NCBI GenBank assembly: GCA_049323655.1
Contig: JBMONO010000051.1
Coordinates: forward strand, 1 to 64,000
Length of the DNA: 64,000 nucleotides
Direction of reading: 5' to 3'
Source of the DNA: DB1 sp049323655
Lineage (GTDB): Bacteria > Desulfobacterota > Desulfobulbia > Desulfobulbales > SURF-16
Shown: piece by piece, positions 1-10,132 of the stretch
Layout of the letters: the number at the start of each line of letters is the position of its first letter
Position numbering within the stretch: position 1 is the stretch's first letter
Made by a program: the position numbers and the translations under genes
The notes under the pieces: model-generated
Databases searched by the model: none
Told to the model about the DNA's origin: nothing
The model's input: the letters and a program-made list of their open reading frames with translations, nothing else

Positions 1-726
1 TCCGCGTATACTACCCGGACCCGCCCAGGCTGTCAACTTCTTTTTTCTACCTTTTTTCCCGCCGCCAATTCCTCATCGCCGCCGAAAGCCCGCTAACCTA
101 CTTGACTCCCGCGATACTGTCAATACTATTTTGACCGACCCATAACAAAATCTCTCTATTCATTGTTTTTATTAACAAAAAAGACAAACGACAGCATCAA
201 TAAAATGCTCCGGACCAACCTGTGTTTCAGTTGAGATAAACATTTTATTGCACCTCACATAAAGCGGTCAAACACAAAACGCGGAATATTACTGGCCCCG
301 CCAAAACCATAAAACCAAGGCGGGCAGGAAAGCGAAAGCAACGATTTACTTTGTGCAGCACCTCGGAATCGTGACTTTTCACGATTCCAACAATATTGTT
401 TTTTCGCTCAATTTCCCTTGACGACGAAACAAATACCAGTTCTAATATTATGATTTTTTCTGCATTTTTCACCTCGACACAAAAGGGATGTCCGGTTCTT
501 GAGTAACGCGATTTTCACAATCTTCGGCCCGCTGCTTTATACCCTTGGATACCCTCTATATATTTTACCGTCGGCCGACCTGATATCGCCCCAGCACCAG
601 AGCTTTTCCGCCATGCCGGACGCAGCGGCATTGACAGAAATTCGTTCATCACGTCGGCTGGGCGATCGGAATAGTCTTCTACTGCCGGCAAGCATATGAC
701 ACCATCATCCTAAAGGATAAACCGAT
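1..726. other. Long non-coding region upstream of carA
   Basis: No convincing gene is seen here. Short open frames on both strands lack ribosome sites and recognisable domains. The stretch is AT-rich around 120-250 and holds one copy of a dispersed hairpin repeat (about 283-388, listed separately). The carA ribosome site (AAGGAT, about 8 bases before the start) lies at its right edge. I could not place a promoter with confidence: TATATT at 559-564 resembles a -10 box but has no matching -35 box. The region may hold the leader of the carAB operon or the 3' end of an upstream unit. Confidence 0.6.
283..388. repeat. Dispersed intergenic repeat with hairpin, copy 1
   Basis: This segment shares wording with a second copy at about 61,350-61,450: a GGCGGGCAGGAAAGCGAAAG-like stretch followed about 30 bases later by a hairpin. 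Here the hairpin at 365-388 is a perfect 10-bp stem, GGAATCGTGA / TCACGATTCC, with a 4-base CTTT loop. Two copies at opposite ends of one window suggest a genome-wide intergenic repeat family. No gene is encoded. Confidence 0.65.
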
Positions 727-1839
727 ATGAAAGCATTGATTGCACTTGAAGACGGCACTGTATTTGAGGGGGAATCCTTCACCGGGCCGGGCGAAACCAC
801 CGGGGAAATCGTTTTCAACACCGGCATGTCCGGTTACCAGGAAGTCCTGACCGATCCATCCTACAAAGGCCAGATCGTCACCATGACCTATCCACTGATC
901 GGCAACTACGGAGTCAACGACGAGGATATGGAATCCTACCGCATCCATGTCGAGGCCTTTCTTGTCAAGGAATACCAGGATCATCCGAGCAACTTCCGCT
1001 CCACCGCCACCCTCGCCCAGTTCCTGAAAAAATATGGTGTTCTCGGCGTCCAGGGCATCGATACCCGCGCCCTGACCCGGCACATCCGGGTGGCCGGGGC
1101 ATTGAAGGGTATCGTCTCCACTGAGGATCTTGACCCGCAGTCGCTGATCGCCAAGGCAAAAAACTCCCCCGGTCTTATCGGCCGTGACCTGGTGCAGGAG
1201 GTGACCTGCATCGAGCCATACGGCTGGTCCGGCGATCAGCCGCGGCCCGGTACCCATTTTTCCGCATCCGCCCCTGGCCAATTCAAGGTTGTCGCCTTTG
1301 ATTACGGACTCAAGTACAATCAACTCCGTCTTCTCGCCGAACGGAACTGCTCGGTGCAGGTCGTGCCGGCCACCACATCGGCCAGTGATATCCTGGCTAT
1401 GAACCCGGACGGCATTTTCCTCTCCAACGGCCCCGGCGACCCGGCCGGCATCCGCGGGGTGGTGGAAAACATTCGCGAACTACTCGGCAAAAAACCGATT
1501 TTCGGCATCTGCCTCGGCCATCAGATTCTCGGCCTGGCCTACGGCGGTTCGACCTACAAACTCAAATTCGGCCATCGCGGCGCCAATCAGCCGGTTAAGG
1601 ACCTGCTCACCGGCAAGATAGAAATCACCTCGCAGAACCACGGCTTCTGCGTTGACATGAACAGCCTCGACAAAAACGAGGTGGAGCTGACCCACATCAA
1701 TCTTAACGATTCCAGCGTGGAGGGCATGCGCCACAAGAAATTCCCGGCATTTTCAGTCCAGTATCATCCGGAAAATGCCCCCGGTCCACACGACTCGCTC
1801 TATCTCTTCGATCGCTTTATCGAGTCGATGCGTGCCTGA
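727..1839 (+). CDS. carA: Carbamoyl-phosphate synthase small (glutaminase) subunit
   Basis: CarA hydrolyses glutamine and channels ammonia to CarB to make carbamoyl phosphate for arginine and pyrimidine synthesis in the cytoplasm. The 370-residue length is normal for the family. The N-terminal CPSase small-chain domain (about 1-150) carries the FNTGMSGYQEVLTDPSY signature. The C-terminal class I glutamine amidotransferase domain has the nucleophile Cys262 in GICLGHQ and the His347/Glu349 pair in YHPE, so the catalytic triad is complete. AAGGAT sits about 8 bases before the ATG. carB follows after 68 bases in the same direction, so the two are very likely one operon. Confidence 0.98.
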   Translation: MKALIALEDGTVFEGESFTGPGETTGEIVFNTGMSGYQEVLTDPSYKGQIVTMTYPLIGNYGVNDEDMESYRIHVEAFLVKEYQDHPSNFRSTATLAQFLKKYGVLGVQGIDTRALTRHIRVAGALKGIVSTEDLDPQSLIAKAKNSPGLIGRDLVQEVTCIEPYGWSGDQPRPGTHFSASAPGQFKVVAFDYGLKYNQLRLLAERNCSVQVVPATTSASDILAMNPDGIFLSNGPGDPAGIRGVVENIRELLGKKPIFGICLGHQILGLAYGGSTYKLKFGHRGANQPVKDLLTGKIEITSQNHGFCVDMNSLDKNEVELTHINLNDSSVEGMRHKKFPAFSVQYHPENAPGPHDSLYLFDRFIESMRA

Positions 1840-1907
1840 TCCGGGAACAAAACCGGAGACAATCCGAATTAATCACAACTCAACTCTTTCTCTCTGCGAG
1901 TACCGAT

Positions 1908-4900
1908 ATGCCCAAACGAACCGACATCAAAAAGATTCTCATCATCGGCTCCGGCCCGATCATCATCAGCCAGGCCTGCGAGTTTGACTATTCCGGCACC
2001 CAGGCGGTCAAGGCCCTCAAGGAAGAGGGCTACGAGGTCATCCTCATCAACTCCAATCCAGCGACCATCATGACCGATCCGGAAATCGCCGACCGCACCT
2101 ACATCGAACCCATCACCCCGGAAATGGTGGCCAAAATCATCGAGAGGGAAAGACCAGACGCCCTGCTGCCCACCCTGGGCGGCCAGACCGGCCTCAACAC
2201 CGCTATCCGGGTGGCGGAAATGGGCGTGCTGGACAAATACGGCGTGGAACTGTTGGCCGCCAATATCGACGTCATCAAAAAGGCGGAGGGTCGCGACTCC
2301 TTCCGGGCGGCAATGTATAAAATCGGCCTGAAGGTGCCGGAAAGCGCCATTGTCCACACCCTCTCCGAGGCTCGAGCGGCAGCCGAGACCATTGGTTTTC
2401 CCATCATCGTTCGTCCGAGTTTCACCCTGGGCGGCACCGGCGGCGGGGTGGCCTACAACAGCCAGGAACTGGAAACCCTGTGCGCCGCTGGTCTGGATTT
2501 GAGTCTCAACAGCGAGGTCATGCTGGAACGCAGTCTGCTCGGCTGGAAGGAATACGAGCTTGAGGTGATGCGGGACAGAAAGGACAATGTCGTCATCATA
2601 TGCTCCATCGAAAACATGGACGCCATGGGCGTCCACACCGGCGACTCCATCACCGTGGCCCCGGCCCAGACCCTGACCGACCGGGAATATCAGATCATGC
2701 GCAATGCCTCCATCGCCATCATGAGGGAAATAGGGGTGGAAACCGGCGGCTCGAACGTACAGTTCGCCGTCAATCCGGTGGATGGGGAACTGATGGTGAT
2801 CGAGATGAATCCGAGGGTGTCGCGCAGCTCCGCCCTTGCCTCCAAGGCCACCGGCTTCCCCATCGCCAAAATCGCCGCCAAGCTGGCAGTCGGCTATACC
2901 CTTGACGAGATTCCCAACGACATCACCAAGGAAACCTACGCATCCTTTGAGCCGACCATCGACTACTGCGTGGTGAAGATCCCCAGGTGGACCTTTGAAA
3001 AATTCCCGGAGGCGGATGATATCCTCACCACTGCCATGAAATCGGTGGGCGAGACCATGGCCATCGGCCGCACCTTCAAAGAGGCCTTTCAAAAGGGTCT
3101 CCGCTCCCTGGAGATCGGCTGCGCAGGCTTCGGCGCCGGTCCCAAGTTCAACCTCTCCGCCATGGACCAGCGCGACCTGGAACGCAAACTGAAAGTACCG
3201 AACTCGCAGCGCATCTTCGCCCTGCACGAAGCGTTCATGCGGGGCATGGAGATTGACCACATCTTTCGGCTGACCGCGATCGATCCGTGGTTTCTCACCA
3301 ATCTCCAGGAGATCGTCGCCACTGAGCAGGAGATCGGGAAGCTAGGCTTCTCCGGTCTTGACCGCAACTATCTGCGCAAGATCAAACAGCTTGGTTTTTC
3401 CGACAAACAGATCGCCTGGCTCACCGGCACCAGCGAGGAAGACATCTGGGAGCTGCGGGAAAAGGAGGGACAGAAACCGGTCTACAAACTGGTGGACACC
3501 TGCGCCGCCGAATTTGAGGCATACACCCCCTATTACTACTCAACTTACGAAACCGAGGATGAATCCCGCGAAACAAACAAACGCAAGATCATGATCCTGG
3601 GCGGCGGCCCGAACCGGATCGGTCAGGGCATCGAGTTCGACTACTGCTGCGTCCACGCCTCCTTTGCCCTGCGGGAGATGGGCATTGAGAGCATTATGGT
3701 CAACTCCAACCCGGAAACGGTCTCCACCGACTACGACACCTCAGACAAGCTCTATTTCGAGCCGCTGACCCGCGAGGATGTCCTCCACATCATCGAAAAG
3801 GAAAAGCCGGAAGGGGTGATCGTCCAGTTCGGGGGGCAGACGCCGCTCAATCTCGCCGTACCGCTTGCCAAGATGAACGTGCCGATCATCGGCACCTCGC
3901 CTGATTCCATTGACCGAGCCGAGGACCGGGAACGATTCCAGAAGTTTCTCCACAAACTGAACCTCATCCAGCCCGCCAACGGCACGGCGCGTACTGCAGA
4001 TGACGCCCTGCGCATTGCCCGCGAGATCAGCTATCCGGTGGTAGTGCGCCCCTCTTATGTGCTGGGCGGTCGGGCGATGCGCATTGTCTACAACGAGAAA
4101 AACCTCAAGGAATACATGACCACCGCCATCGATGTCTCTTCGGAACACCCGATCCTCATCGACAAATTCCTCAAGGAGGCGATCGAGATCGACGTGGACG
4201 CCATCTCCGACGGCGAAACCACCATTATCGGCGGCATCATGCAGCATATCGAGGAGGCGGGCATCCATTCCGGCGACTCGGCCTGCGTCCTGCCGCCCCA
4301 CAGCCTTTCCCCGGCACTGATCGAACAGATAAAGGAGGCGACCCGGGCCATGGCTCTGGAACTAAAGGTCATCGGCCTTATGAACGTTCAATATGCGGTC
4401 AAAGACAATATCCTCTACGTATTGGAGGTCAACCCGCGTGCCTCCCGTACCATTCCCTTTGTCAGCAAGGCAACCGGCGTGCCACTCGCCAAACTGGCGA
4501 CCAAGGTCATGCTCGGCATGAAGCTTGCCGAGCTGGGACTGACCAAAGAGGTTGAGGTAAGCCATTTTGCGGTCAAGGAGGCTGTTTTCCCCTTTGACCG
4601 CTTCGACAACGTCGATACCCTGCTCGGTCCGGAGATGAAATCCACCGGCGAGGTCATGGGGCTTGACAGGTCGTTGGGGCTGGCTTTCGCCAAATCCCAG
4701 GTGGCTGCCGGCCAACCAATCCCGCGCAGCGGCACCGTGCTGTTCAGCGTCCGCAACGACGACAAGCCGGTCATCCTTCCGGTGGCCCGGCAACTTGCGG
4801 GACTCGGCTTTGCCATTATGGGGACGACCGGCACCGCCGCTTTTCTCAACGACAATGGCGTGCCCTGCACCAGCATTAACAAGATCTCCGAAGGCCGACC

Positions 4901-5123
4901 GCACATCCTGGACAAGATCCAGGACAAGCAGATCCAGTGGATCGTCAATACCTCCCGGGGCACCCGGACCACCGAGGATTCCTACACGATCCGCCGGGCC
5001 GCTCTGAACTATCATCTGCCCTACACGACCACCACCGCCGGGGCGGAATCAATGGCTATGGCCATTGCCACCCTGCGGGAGCAATCCATGGAGGTCAAAT
5101 CGGTGCAGGAGTATTTTCGCTGA
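1908..5123 (+). CDS. carB: Carbamoyl-phosphate synthase large subunit
   Basis: CarB uses ATP, bicarbonate and ammonia from CarA to make carbamoyl phosphate. At 1,071 residues it is full length and shows the internal duplication: two ATP-grasp halves, each opening with a nucleotide-binding segment (IIIGSGPIIISQACEFDYSG near residue 12; ILGGGPNRIGQGIEFDYCC near residue 565). An MGS-like allosteric domain occupies about residues 940-1071, where UMP and ornithine act in studied homologues. It follows carA after 68 bases. No frameshift or missing motif was seen. Confidence 0.98.
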   Translation: MPKRTDIKKILIIGSGPIIISQACEFDYSGTQAVKALKEEGYEVILINSNPATIMTDPEIADRTYIEPITPEMVAKIIERERPDALLPTLGGQTGLNTAIRVAEMGVLDKYGVELLAANIDVIKKAEGRDSFRAAMYKIGLKVPESAIVHTLSEARAAAETIGFPIIVRPSFTLGGTGGGVAYNSQELETLCAAGLDLSLNSEVMLERSLLGWKEYELEVMRDRKDNVVIICSIENMDAMGVHTGDSITVAPAQTLTDREYQIMRNASIAIMREIGVETGGSNVQFAVNPVDGELMVIEMNPRVSRSSALASKATGFPIAKIAAKLAVGYTLDEIPNDITKETYASFEPTIDYCVVKIPRWTFEKFPEADDILTTAMKSVGETMAIGRTFKEAFQKGLRSLEIGCAGFGAGPKFNLSAMDQRDLERKLKVPNSQRIFALHEAFMRGMEIDHIFRLTAIDPWFLTNLQEIVATEQEIGKLGFSGLDRNYLRKIKQLGFSDKQIAWLTGTSEEDIWELREKEGQKPVYKLVDTCAAEFEAYTPYYYSTYETEDESRETNKRKIMILGGGPNRIGQGIEFDYCCVHASFALREMGIESIMVNSNPETVSTDYDTSDKLYFEPLTREDVLHIIEKEKPEGVIVQFGGQTPLNLAVPLAKMNVPIIGTSPDSIDRAEDRERFQKFLHKLNLIQPANGTARTADDALRIAREISYPVVVRPSYVLGGRAMRIVYNEKNLKEYMTTAIDVSSEHPILIDKFLKEAIEIDVDAISDGETTIIGGIMQHIEEAGIHSGDSACVLPPHSLSPALIEQIKEATRAMALELKVIGLMNVQYAVKDNILYVLEVNPRASRTIPFVSKATGVPLAKLATKVMLGMKLAELGLTKEVEVSHFAVKEAVFPFDRFDNVDTLLGPEMKSTGEVMGLDRSLGLAFAKSQVAAGQPIPRSGTVLFSVRNDDKPVILPVARQLAGLGFAIMGTTGTAAFLNDNGVPCTSINKISEGRPHILDKIQDKQIQWIVNTSRGTRTTEDSYTIRRAALNYHLPYTTTTAGAESMAMAIATLREQSMEVKSVQEYFR

Positions 5124-5316
5124 GTTTTCCGCTTCTTCCCGCCCTTTTGCGCTCGAAGAGCTTATGTGCTGGACTTTTGATGATGAAATTCTTATTGTAA
5201 CAATTTGACAATGCCCCCCTCGGAGCGGCGCCTCGCTCGCAGCCAGGAACTGCTGGGCCGCAACGACACAAGGACGCCTTACCGCATCCTCGACAAAATT
5301 TTGCAGGAGCTCTTTC

Positions 5317-7257
5317 TTGAACAATTTTTATAAAAATCTCTCCATGTGGCTGGTCATCGGCCTGACGATGATTCTCCTCTTCAACATGTTCAATCAGCCC
5401 CAGACCGGGGTTATTGAAATGAGCTACACCGACTTTCTCGACGCGGTGTCGAGTGAGAGTATCGGTCAGGTGACGATCCAGGGCGACGAAATTACAGGCA
5501 ACAGCGGCGGCAAGAATTTTCGCGTCATCGCGCCGATGGATACCGATCTGATTCCCGAGCTGCGCAAGGCCGGGGTCAACATTATGGTAAAGCAGAAGGA
5601 AGAAACCCCGTGGTACATCACCATTCTGGTTTCCTGGTTTCCCATGCTGCTGCTGATTGGTGTCTGGATCTTCTTCATGCGCCAGATGCAGATGGGCGGC
5701 GGTAAGGCGATGAGTTTCGGCCGCAGCAAGCACCGCGTGCTGGAAAGCGGCACCGCCAAGGTGACCTTCAAGGACGTGGCCGGCATCGACGAGGCCAAAG
5801 AGGAGCTGTCCGAGATCATCGATTTTCTCCGTGACCCGAAAAAATTCACCCGGCTCGGCGGTCGCATTCCCAAAGGCGTGCTACTCGCCGGCCCGCCGGG
5901 CACCGGCAAAACCCTGCTGGCCAAGGCCATTGCCGGCGAGGCCGATGTGCCGTTTTTCTCCATCAGCGGCTCTGATTTCGTCGAGATGTTTGTCGGTGTC
6001 GGCGCCTCCCGGGTCCGCGACCTGTTCACCCAGGGCAAGAAAAACGCACCGTGTATCATCTTCATCGACGAGATCGACGCGGTGGGCCGCCATCGCGGCG
6101 CCGGCCTCGGCGGCGGGCATGACGAGCGGGAACAGACCTTAAACCAGCTGCTGGTCGAGATGGACGGCTTCGAATCCAACGACGGGGTCATCATCATTTC
6201 CGCCACCAACCGGCCCGATGTTCTTGATCCGGCCCTGCTGCGACCGGGGCGCTTCGACCGCCAGGTGGTGGTGCCGATTCCCGATGTCGGCGGCCGCAGA
6301 ATGATCCTTGAGGTGCATGGCAAGAAGGTGCCGATTGCTCCTGATGTCAACTGGGATGTCATTGCCCGCGGCACCCCCGGTTTTTCCGGCGCCGATCTGG
6401 AGAATCTGGTCAACGAGGCGGCCCTGCTCGCCGCCCGGGCCAACGAGGACAAGGTCACCATGAACGATCTCGAACGGGCCAAAGACAAGGTCATGATGGG
6501 CGCGGAACGGCGCAGCATGATCATCACCGACAAGGAAAAGGAAATCACCGCCTTTCATGAGGCCGGCCATGCCCTCATTGCCAAGCTGCTGCCCGGCACC
6601 GATCCGGTCCATAAGGTCACCATCATCCCCCGTGGACGCGCCCTCGGCCTGACCCAGCAGTTGCCGACCGTGGAACAGTACACCCACGCCAAATCCTTTC
6701 TGCTGAACACCCTGTGCATCCTGCTCGGCGGCCGGGTGGCGGAAGAACTGATCTTTGGTGAGATCACCACCGGTTCCGGCAACGATATCGAGCGGGCAAC
6801 CACCATGGCGCGCAAGATGGTATGCGAATGGGGAATGAGCGACGAACTGGGTCCGATGACTTTCGGCAAGAAGGAGGAACAGATTTTCCTCGGCCGGGAG
6901 ATCGCCCAGCACCGCGACTACAGCGAGGAAACCGCCATCAAGATCGACGCCGCAGTACGGCGGCTGGTGGATGAGGCCAACACCAAGGTCTTCAGGCTGC
7001 TCGGCGAAAATATCGAAACCCTGAAAATCATTGCCAGAGAATTACTGGAGCGGGAAACCCTGACATCCGAGGATATTGAAAAAATCATGTCCGGGCAAGG
7101 TCTGGAACCGCGTCAGAAAACAGCGGAAAAACCGGCTGCCGAATTTCACGCCGCTCCCGCCGGCACCGCCGCCGCCCCGACAGCGCCACCCCCTTCGCCT
7201 CCTTCCGAAGAACAACTTCCCTCGCCCGCCGAATCGCCCGGACAGGGAGGCGCATGA
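5317..7257 (+). CDS. ftsH: ATP-dependent zinc metalloprotease FtsH
   Basis: FtsH is a membrane-anchored AAA+ protease that degrades misfolded membrane proteins and unstable regulators. The 646-residue protein has two N-terminal membrane segments (about 6-24 and 98-120) around a small periplasmic domain. The AAA+ module follows with Walker A GPPGTGKT, Walker B IIFIDEID and an SRH region, then the zinc protease motif HEAGH near residue 413. The C-terminus is a Pro/Ala-rich tail. The start is TTG, chosen because AGGAGC lies 7 bases upstream and the family N-terminus (MNNFYKNLS-like) begins there. Its stop overlaps the folP start (ATGA), indicating translational coupling. Confidence 0.97.
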   Translation: MNNFYKNLSMWLVIGLTMILLFNMFNQPQTGVIEMSYTDFLDAVSSESIGQVTIQGDEITGNSGGKNFRVIAPMDTDLIPELRKAGVNIMVKQKEETPWYITILVSWFPMLLLIGVWIFFMRQMQMGGGKAMSFGRSKHRVLESGTAKVTFKDVAGIDEAKEELSEIIDFLRDPKKFTRLGGRIPKGVLLAGPPGTGKTLLAKAIAGEADVPFFSISGSDFVEMFVGVGASRVRDLFTQGKKNAPCIIFIDEIDAVGRHRGAGLGGGHDEREQTLNQLLVEMDGFESNDGVIIISATNRPDVLDPALLRPGRFDRQVVVPIPDVGGRRMILEVHGKKVPIAPDVNWDVIARGTPGFSGADLENLVNEAALLAARANEDKVTMNDLERAKDKVMMGAERRSMIITDKEKEITAFHEAGHALIAKLLPGTDPVHKVTIIPRGRALGLTQQLPTVEQYTHAKSFLLNTLCILLGGRVAEELIFGEITTGSGNDIERATTMARKMVCEWGMSDELGPMTFGKKEEQIFLGREIAQHRDYSEETAIKIDAAVRRLVDEANTKVFRLLGENIETLKIIARELLERETLTSEDIEKIMSGQGLEPRQKTAEKPAAEFHAAPAGTAAAPTAPPPSPPSEEQLPSPAESPGQGGA

Positions 7258-8132
7258 CCAAGGACCGGGGAGAACCGATGCTCGGCACATTGCGCCACCC
7301 CCTGCCCGATCCAGGTCACCCGGTGCTGGTGATGGGAATCATCAATGTAACGCCGGACTCCTTTTCCGACGGCGGTCAGTGCAGCGACATGGACAGATTA
7401 CTGGACCGGGCGGCGGCCATGGTGGCTGCGGGCGCCGATATCATCGACATCGGCGGCGAATCGACCCGACCCTTTGCCCCACCGGTCAGCCTGCAGCAAG
7501 AGCTTGACCGGGTTATTCCGGCCATCCGCACCATCCGGGCGCGCTTTGCCGTTCCCCTTTCCATCGACACCGCCAAGGCGGACGTTGCCCGGGCGGCCAT
7601 TGCCGCCGGCGCCGACATCATCAACGACGTCAGCGGCCTGACCCACGACCCGGAGATGATTCGGGTGGCAATCGATCACGATGTGCCGGTCATTATCATG
7701 CACATGCAGGGCACCCCAAGGGACATGCAGATCAATCCCCATTATGACGATGTGGTGGCAGAGATCCGCACGGCCCTGGCCGAACGGATCAGCTGGGCGG
7801 AACGGCAGGGACTTGCCCGGGCCCGGATCATCATCGATCCGGGCATCGGTTTCGGCAAGACCGTGGCCCACAACCTCGCCATCCTCCGCGATTTACGACA
7901 ATTCACCACCCTGGGTTGTCCGGTGCTGGTCGGTTATTCCCGCAAATCATTCATCGGTTCCATTCTTTCCCTGCCGCAGGCGGCCGCGCGGGACGAGGCC
8001 ACCGCCATCCTTTCCGCCCTCTGCACCTGGAACGGCGCCGCAATACTCCGGGTCCACGACGTCGGACGGACCGTGCAGGCCGTCAGCATCACCCGTGCGG
8101 TCATGAGCGGCTCCCCTTCCCTGCCGGCCTGA
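7254..8132 (+). CDS. folP: Dihydropteroate synthase
   Basis: FolP condenses p-aminobenzoate with dihydropterin pyrophosphate in folate synthesis. The 292-residue TIM-barrel protein carries both family signatures: NVTPDSFSDGG near residue 31 and the GADIIDIGGESTRP segment; DPGIGFGKT and GYSRKSFIG follow. Its ATG overlaps the ftsH stop by 4 bases. The ftsH-folP pairing is common in bacteria. The next gene starts 23 bases downstream. Confidence 0.97.
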   Translation: MTKDRGEPMLGTLRHPLPDPGHPVLVMGIINVTPDSFSDGGQCSDMDRLLDRAAAMVAAGADIIDIGGESTRPFAPPVSLQQELDRVIPAIRTIRARFAVPLSIDTAKADVARAAIAAGADIINDVSGLTHDPEMIRVAIDHDVPVIIMHMQGTPRDMQINPHYDDVVAEIRTALAERISWAERQGLARARIIIDPGIGFGKTVAHNLAILRDLRQFTTLGCPVLVGYSRKSFIGSILSLPQAAARDEATAILSALCTWNGAAILRVHDVGRTVQAVSITRAVMSGSPSLPA

Positions 8133-8155
8133 TCCTCAGCTCGGGAACACGCGCC

Positions 8156-10099
8156 ATGCACGACAGGATAAAACGATACCAGCTCTACAACCGCTGTCGC
8201 AAAATCAAGGCAATTACCTTTCAACCGGAAAAGGCCACCCTGCTGTTTCGAATCGTTCCCTATCTGCTGCATTGCAATTATCCCGACCTGCCGGGCTATG
8301 TCAACGATCCCGCCTGCCCCTTCGGCATCTCCCGCTTTCTGCCGGACAAATTCGTCGACAACGAACTGTTCCGCCAGACCTTTCCCGATTCCAGCGCCCG
8401 CAACTATAAAAGCGCCTCGCCCTATCCCCGATCACCGTGCATCCATTCCCTCAAAACCATCGGCAGCATCGGCACCATCGCCCAGTCCGCCAAATCCGAT
8501 TGCGATTATTGGGTCTCCATTCGGGAACAAGAGCTCGGCGCGAAGGGTGTCGCCCTGCTCCAGGAAAAATGTAAAAAAATTGAACAGTGGGCGCTGGGGC
8601 GAGGGGTTGAGATCTATTTCTTTCTCATGGATATCGACCAGACCCGGGAGAACCGCTTCTCTTCGACCGCCGAGGAGGAATCGGCCGGATCGGCCCTGAA
8701 GCTGCTGCTCAAAGACGAACTGTTCCGCACCCATATTCTGGTCGCCGGCAAGATGCTGCTCTGGTGGCTCATCCCCCCCGGCCTCAGCGATGAGGGATAC
8801 CGCACCTATGTCAACGAACTCATAAAAAAAAAGGGATTGAATCCCGACAACTTCGTCGATCTCGGTTATCTGTCCGACATTCCTAAGGGGGAAATATTCG
8901 GGGCCTGTCTCTGGCAGCTCAACAAGGCACTGGACAGCCCTTTCAAATCGGTGATCAAATTCGCCTACCTGGAGCTGTTGCTCAAACACAAGACCAGCAT
9001 TCTGCCGCTCTTTTCGACAAAAATTCAGTGCCTGGTCACCTTTCCGGAACGTCTGCCCGCCTCCGAGCCCCGTCTGCCCCTCTCCCAGATCGACCCCTAT
9101 CTACTGCTGGCCCGCGAACTTGTCGCCTTTTATCAGAAAAACAAGATCAAGGACGAAGACAACCTCATCCGCGAGTGCCTCTTTTTCAAAACCATCGAAG
9201 GCGCAAAATCACAGAAGGACAACAACCACCTCCAGGCGACTCTGGCCCTGATGGACAAATGGGATCTGCTGCCGCCGGACCATGAACGGATGATGCTGCT
9301 GCAGAGCTGGAACTACAAGGAACTGCTCTCCATCGGCACCCGGGTGCATGCCTATCTGCTCGACACTTACAACCGGCTGCGCTGGCTGCGCAAATCCTTT
9401 CAGGAGGAGACGGAGCGGGCCATTTCCGATCGCGATCTTTCCATCCTCGGCAAAAAACTCTTCAGTTTCTATGACGTTAAACCGGACAAGATCCCCTATC
9501 TGCACACCCTGTCCCGTCAGGTCATGGGCCAGACAGACCTCACCTTTCACGTCAGCCGCCAGGAGGAGACAACCTTTTATGCCGTTTTTCAGGGACGAAT
9601 CGAGGCTGACGCCCTTAAAGAGAATCTGAACCTGCTCATCAAACGCGATACCGACCCCCTCCACCTGCTGATGTGGCTTGTCATCAACGGCATCCTGCAA
9701 AAGGAATCGCGTATCCATCTCATCAGGAATTATCTCAATGTTCACCTGGCCGATGTCACCACCCTGGCCGACCTCCTGCTCAAAACCTTTCCCCTCTTCA
9801 CCTTCTCCGAGATTTCGGCAAACGAGCTGCTCAGCCAGGAAAAGGTGACCAAGGCGCTGGTCATCGTCAATTTCGACAAGGAGCCGGTCAAGGGATCACA
9901 GACCCTGAAGTCCGCCCTGATCACCGTCAACAATTACGGCGAATACTTCCTCAAGCACTTCACCACCCTGGTCCAGCTGAAGAATGCCATGCGCCTTCTC
10001 CTTACCCGCCATTTTGTCAGCCGCTGGAACAACAATCTCGACATCTACATCCCGGACCAGCAGGAAAAATATTTTATCCAGAGTCAGCTGGAGAAATAA
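8156..10099 (+). CDS. Class I adenylate cyclase-like protein
   Basis: This 647-residue protein resembles the class I (CyaA, enterobacterial-type) adenylate cyclases that make cAMP from ATP. Near residues 103-119 it has the nucleotidyltransferase signature GSIGTIAQSAKSDCDYW, with the Gly-Ser pair and the Asp115/Asp117 metal-binding pair followed by Trp, matching GS...SDLDIW in known CyaA. A later segment (ERAISDRDLSILGKKLFSFY) also recalls the family. It is shorter than the roughly 850-residue Escherichia coli enzyme and seems to lack part of the regulatory C-terminus. The open frame extends upstream through folP, but ATG 8156 just after folP is the sensible start; its ribosome site is weak. 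Activity is inferred from the motif only. Confidence 0.75.
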   Translation: MHDRIKRYQLYNRCRKIKAITFQPEKATLLFRIVPYLLHCNYPDLPGYVNDPACPFGISRFLPDKFVDNELFRQTFPDSSARNYKSASPYPRSPCIHSLKTIGSIGTIAQSAKSDCDYWVSIREQELGAKGVALLQEKCKKIEQWALGRGVEIYFFLMDIDQTRENRFSSTAEEESAGSALKLLLKDELFRTHILVAGKMLLWWLIPPGLSDEGYRTYVNELIKKKGLNPDNFVDLGYLSDIPKGEIFGACLWQLNKALDSPFKSVIKFAYLELLLKHKTSILPLFSTKIQCLVTFPERLPASEPRLPLSQIDPYLLLARELVAFYQKNKIKDEDNLIRECLFFKTIEGAKSQKDNNHLQATLALMDKWDLLPPDHERMMLLQSWNYKELLSIGTRVHAYLLDTYNRLRWLRKSFQEETERAISDRDLSILGKKLFSFYDVKPDKIPYLHTLSRQVMGQTDLTFHVSRQEETTFYAVFQGRIEADALKENLNLLIKRDTDPLHLLMWLVINGILQKESRIHLIRNYLNVHLADVTTLADLLLKTFPLFTFSEISANELLSQEKVTKALVIVNFDKEPVKGSQTLKSALITVNNYGEYFLKHFTTLVQLKNAMRLLLTRHFVSRWNNNLDIYIPDQQEKYFIQSQLEK

Positions 10100-10132
10100 C
10101 CGGCATCCAGGCCAGGACACTGGCCGCACCAC

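Noticed and set aside
535..566. Sigma-70 promoter for carAB using TTGGAT and TATATT
   Set aside because: The spacer is only 8 bases and no better -35 box lies at 16-18 bases.
245..699. Small frames upstream of carA, including one across the hairpin repeat
   Set aside because: The repeat gives different, non-conserved translations in its two copies, and no start signals support the frames.
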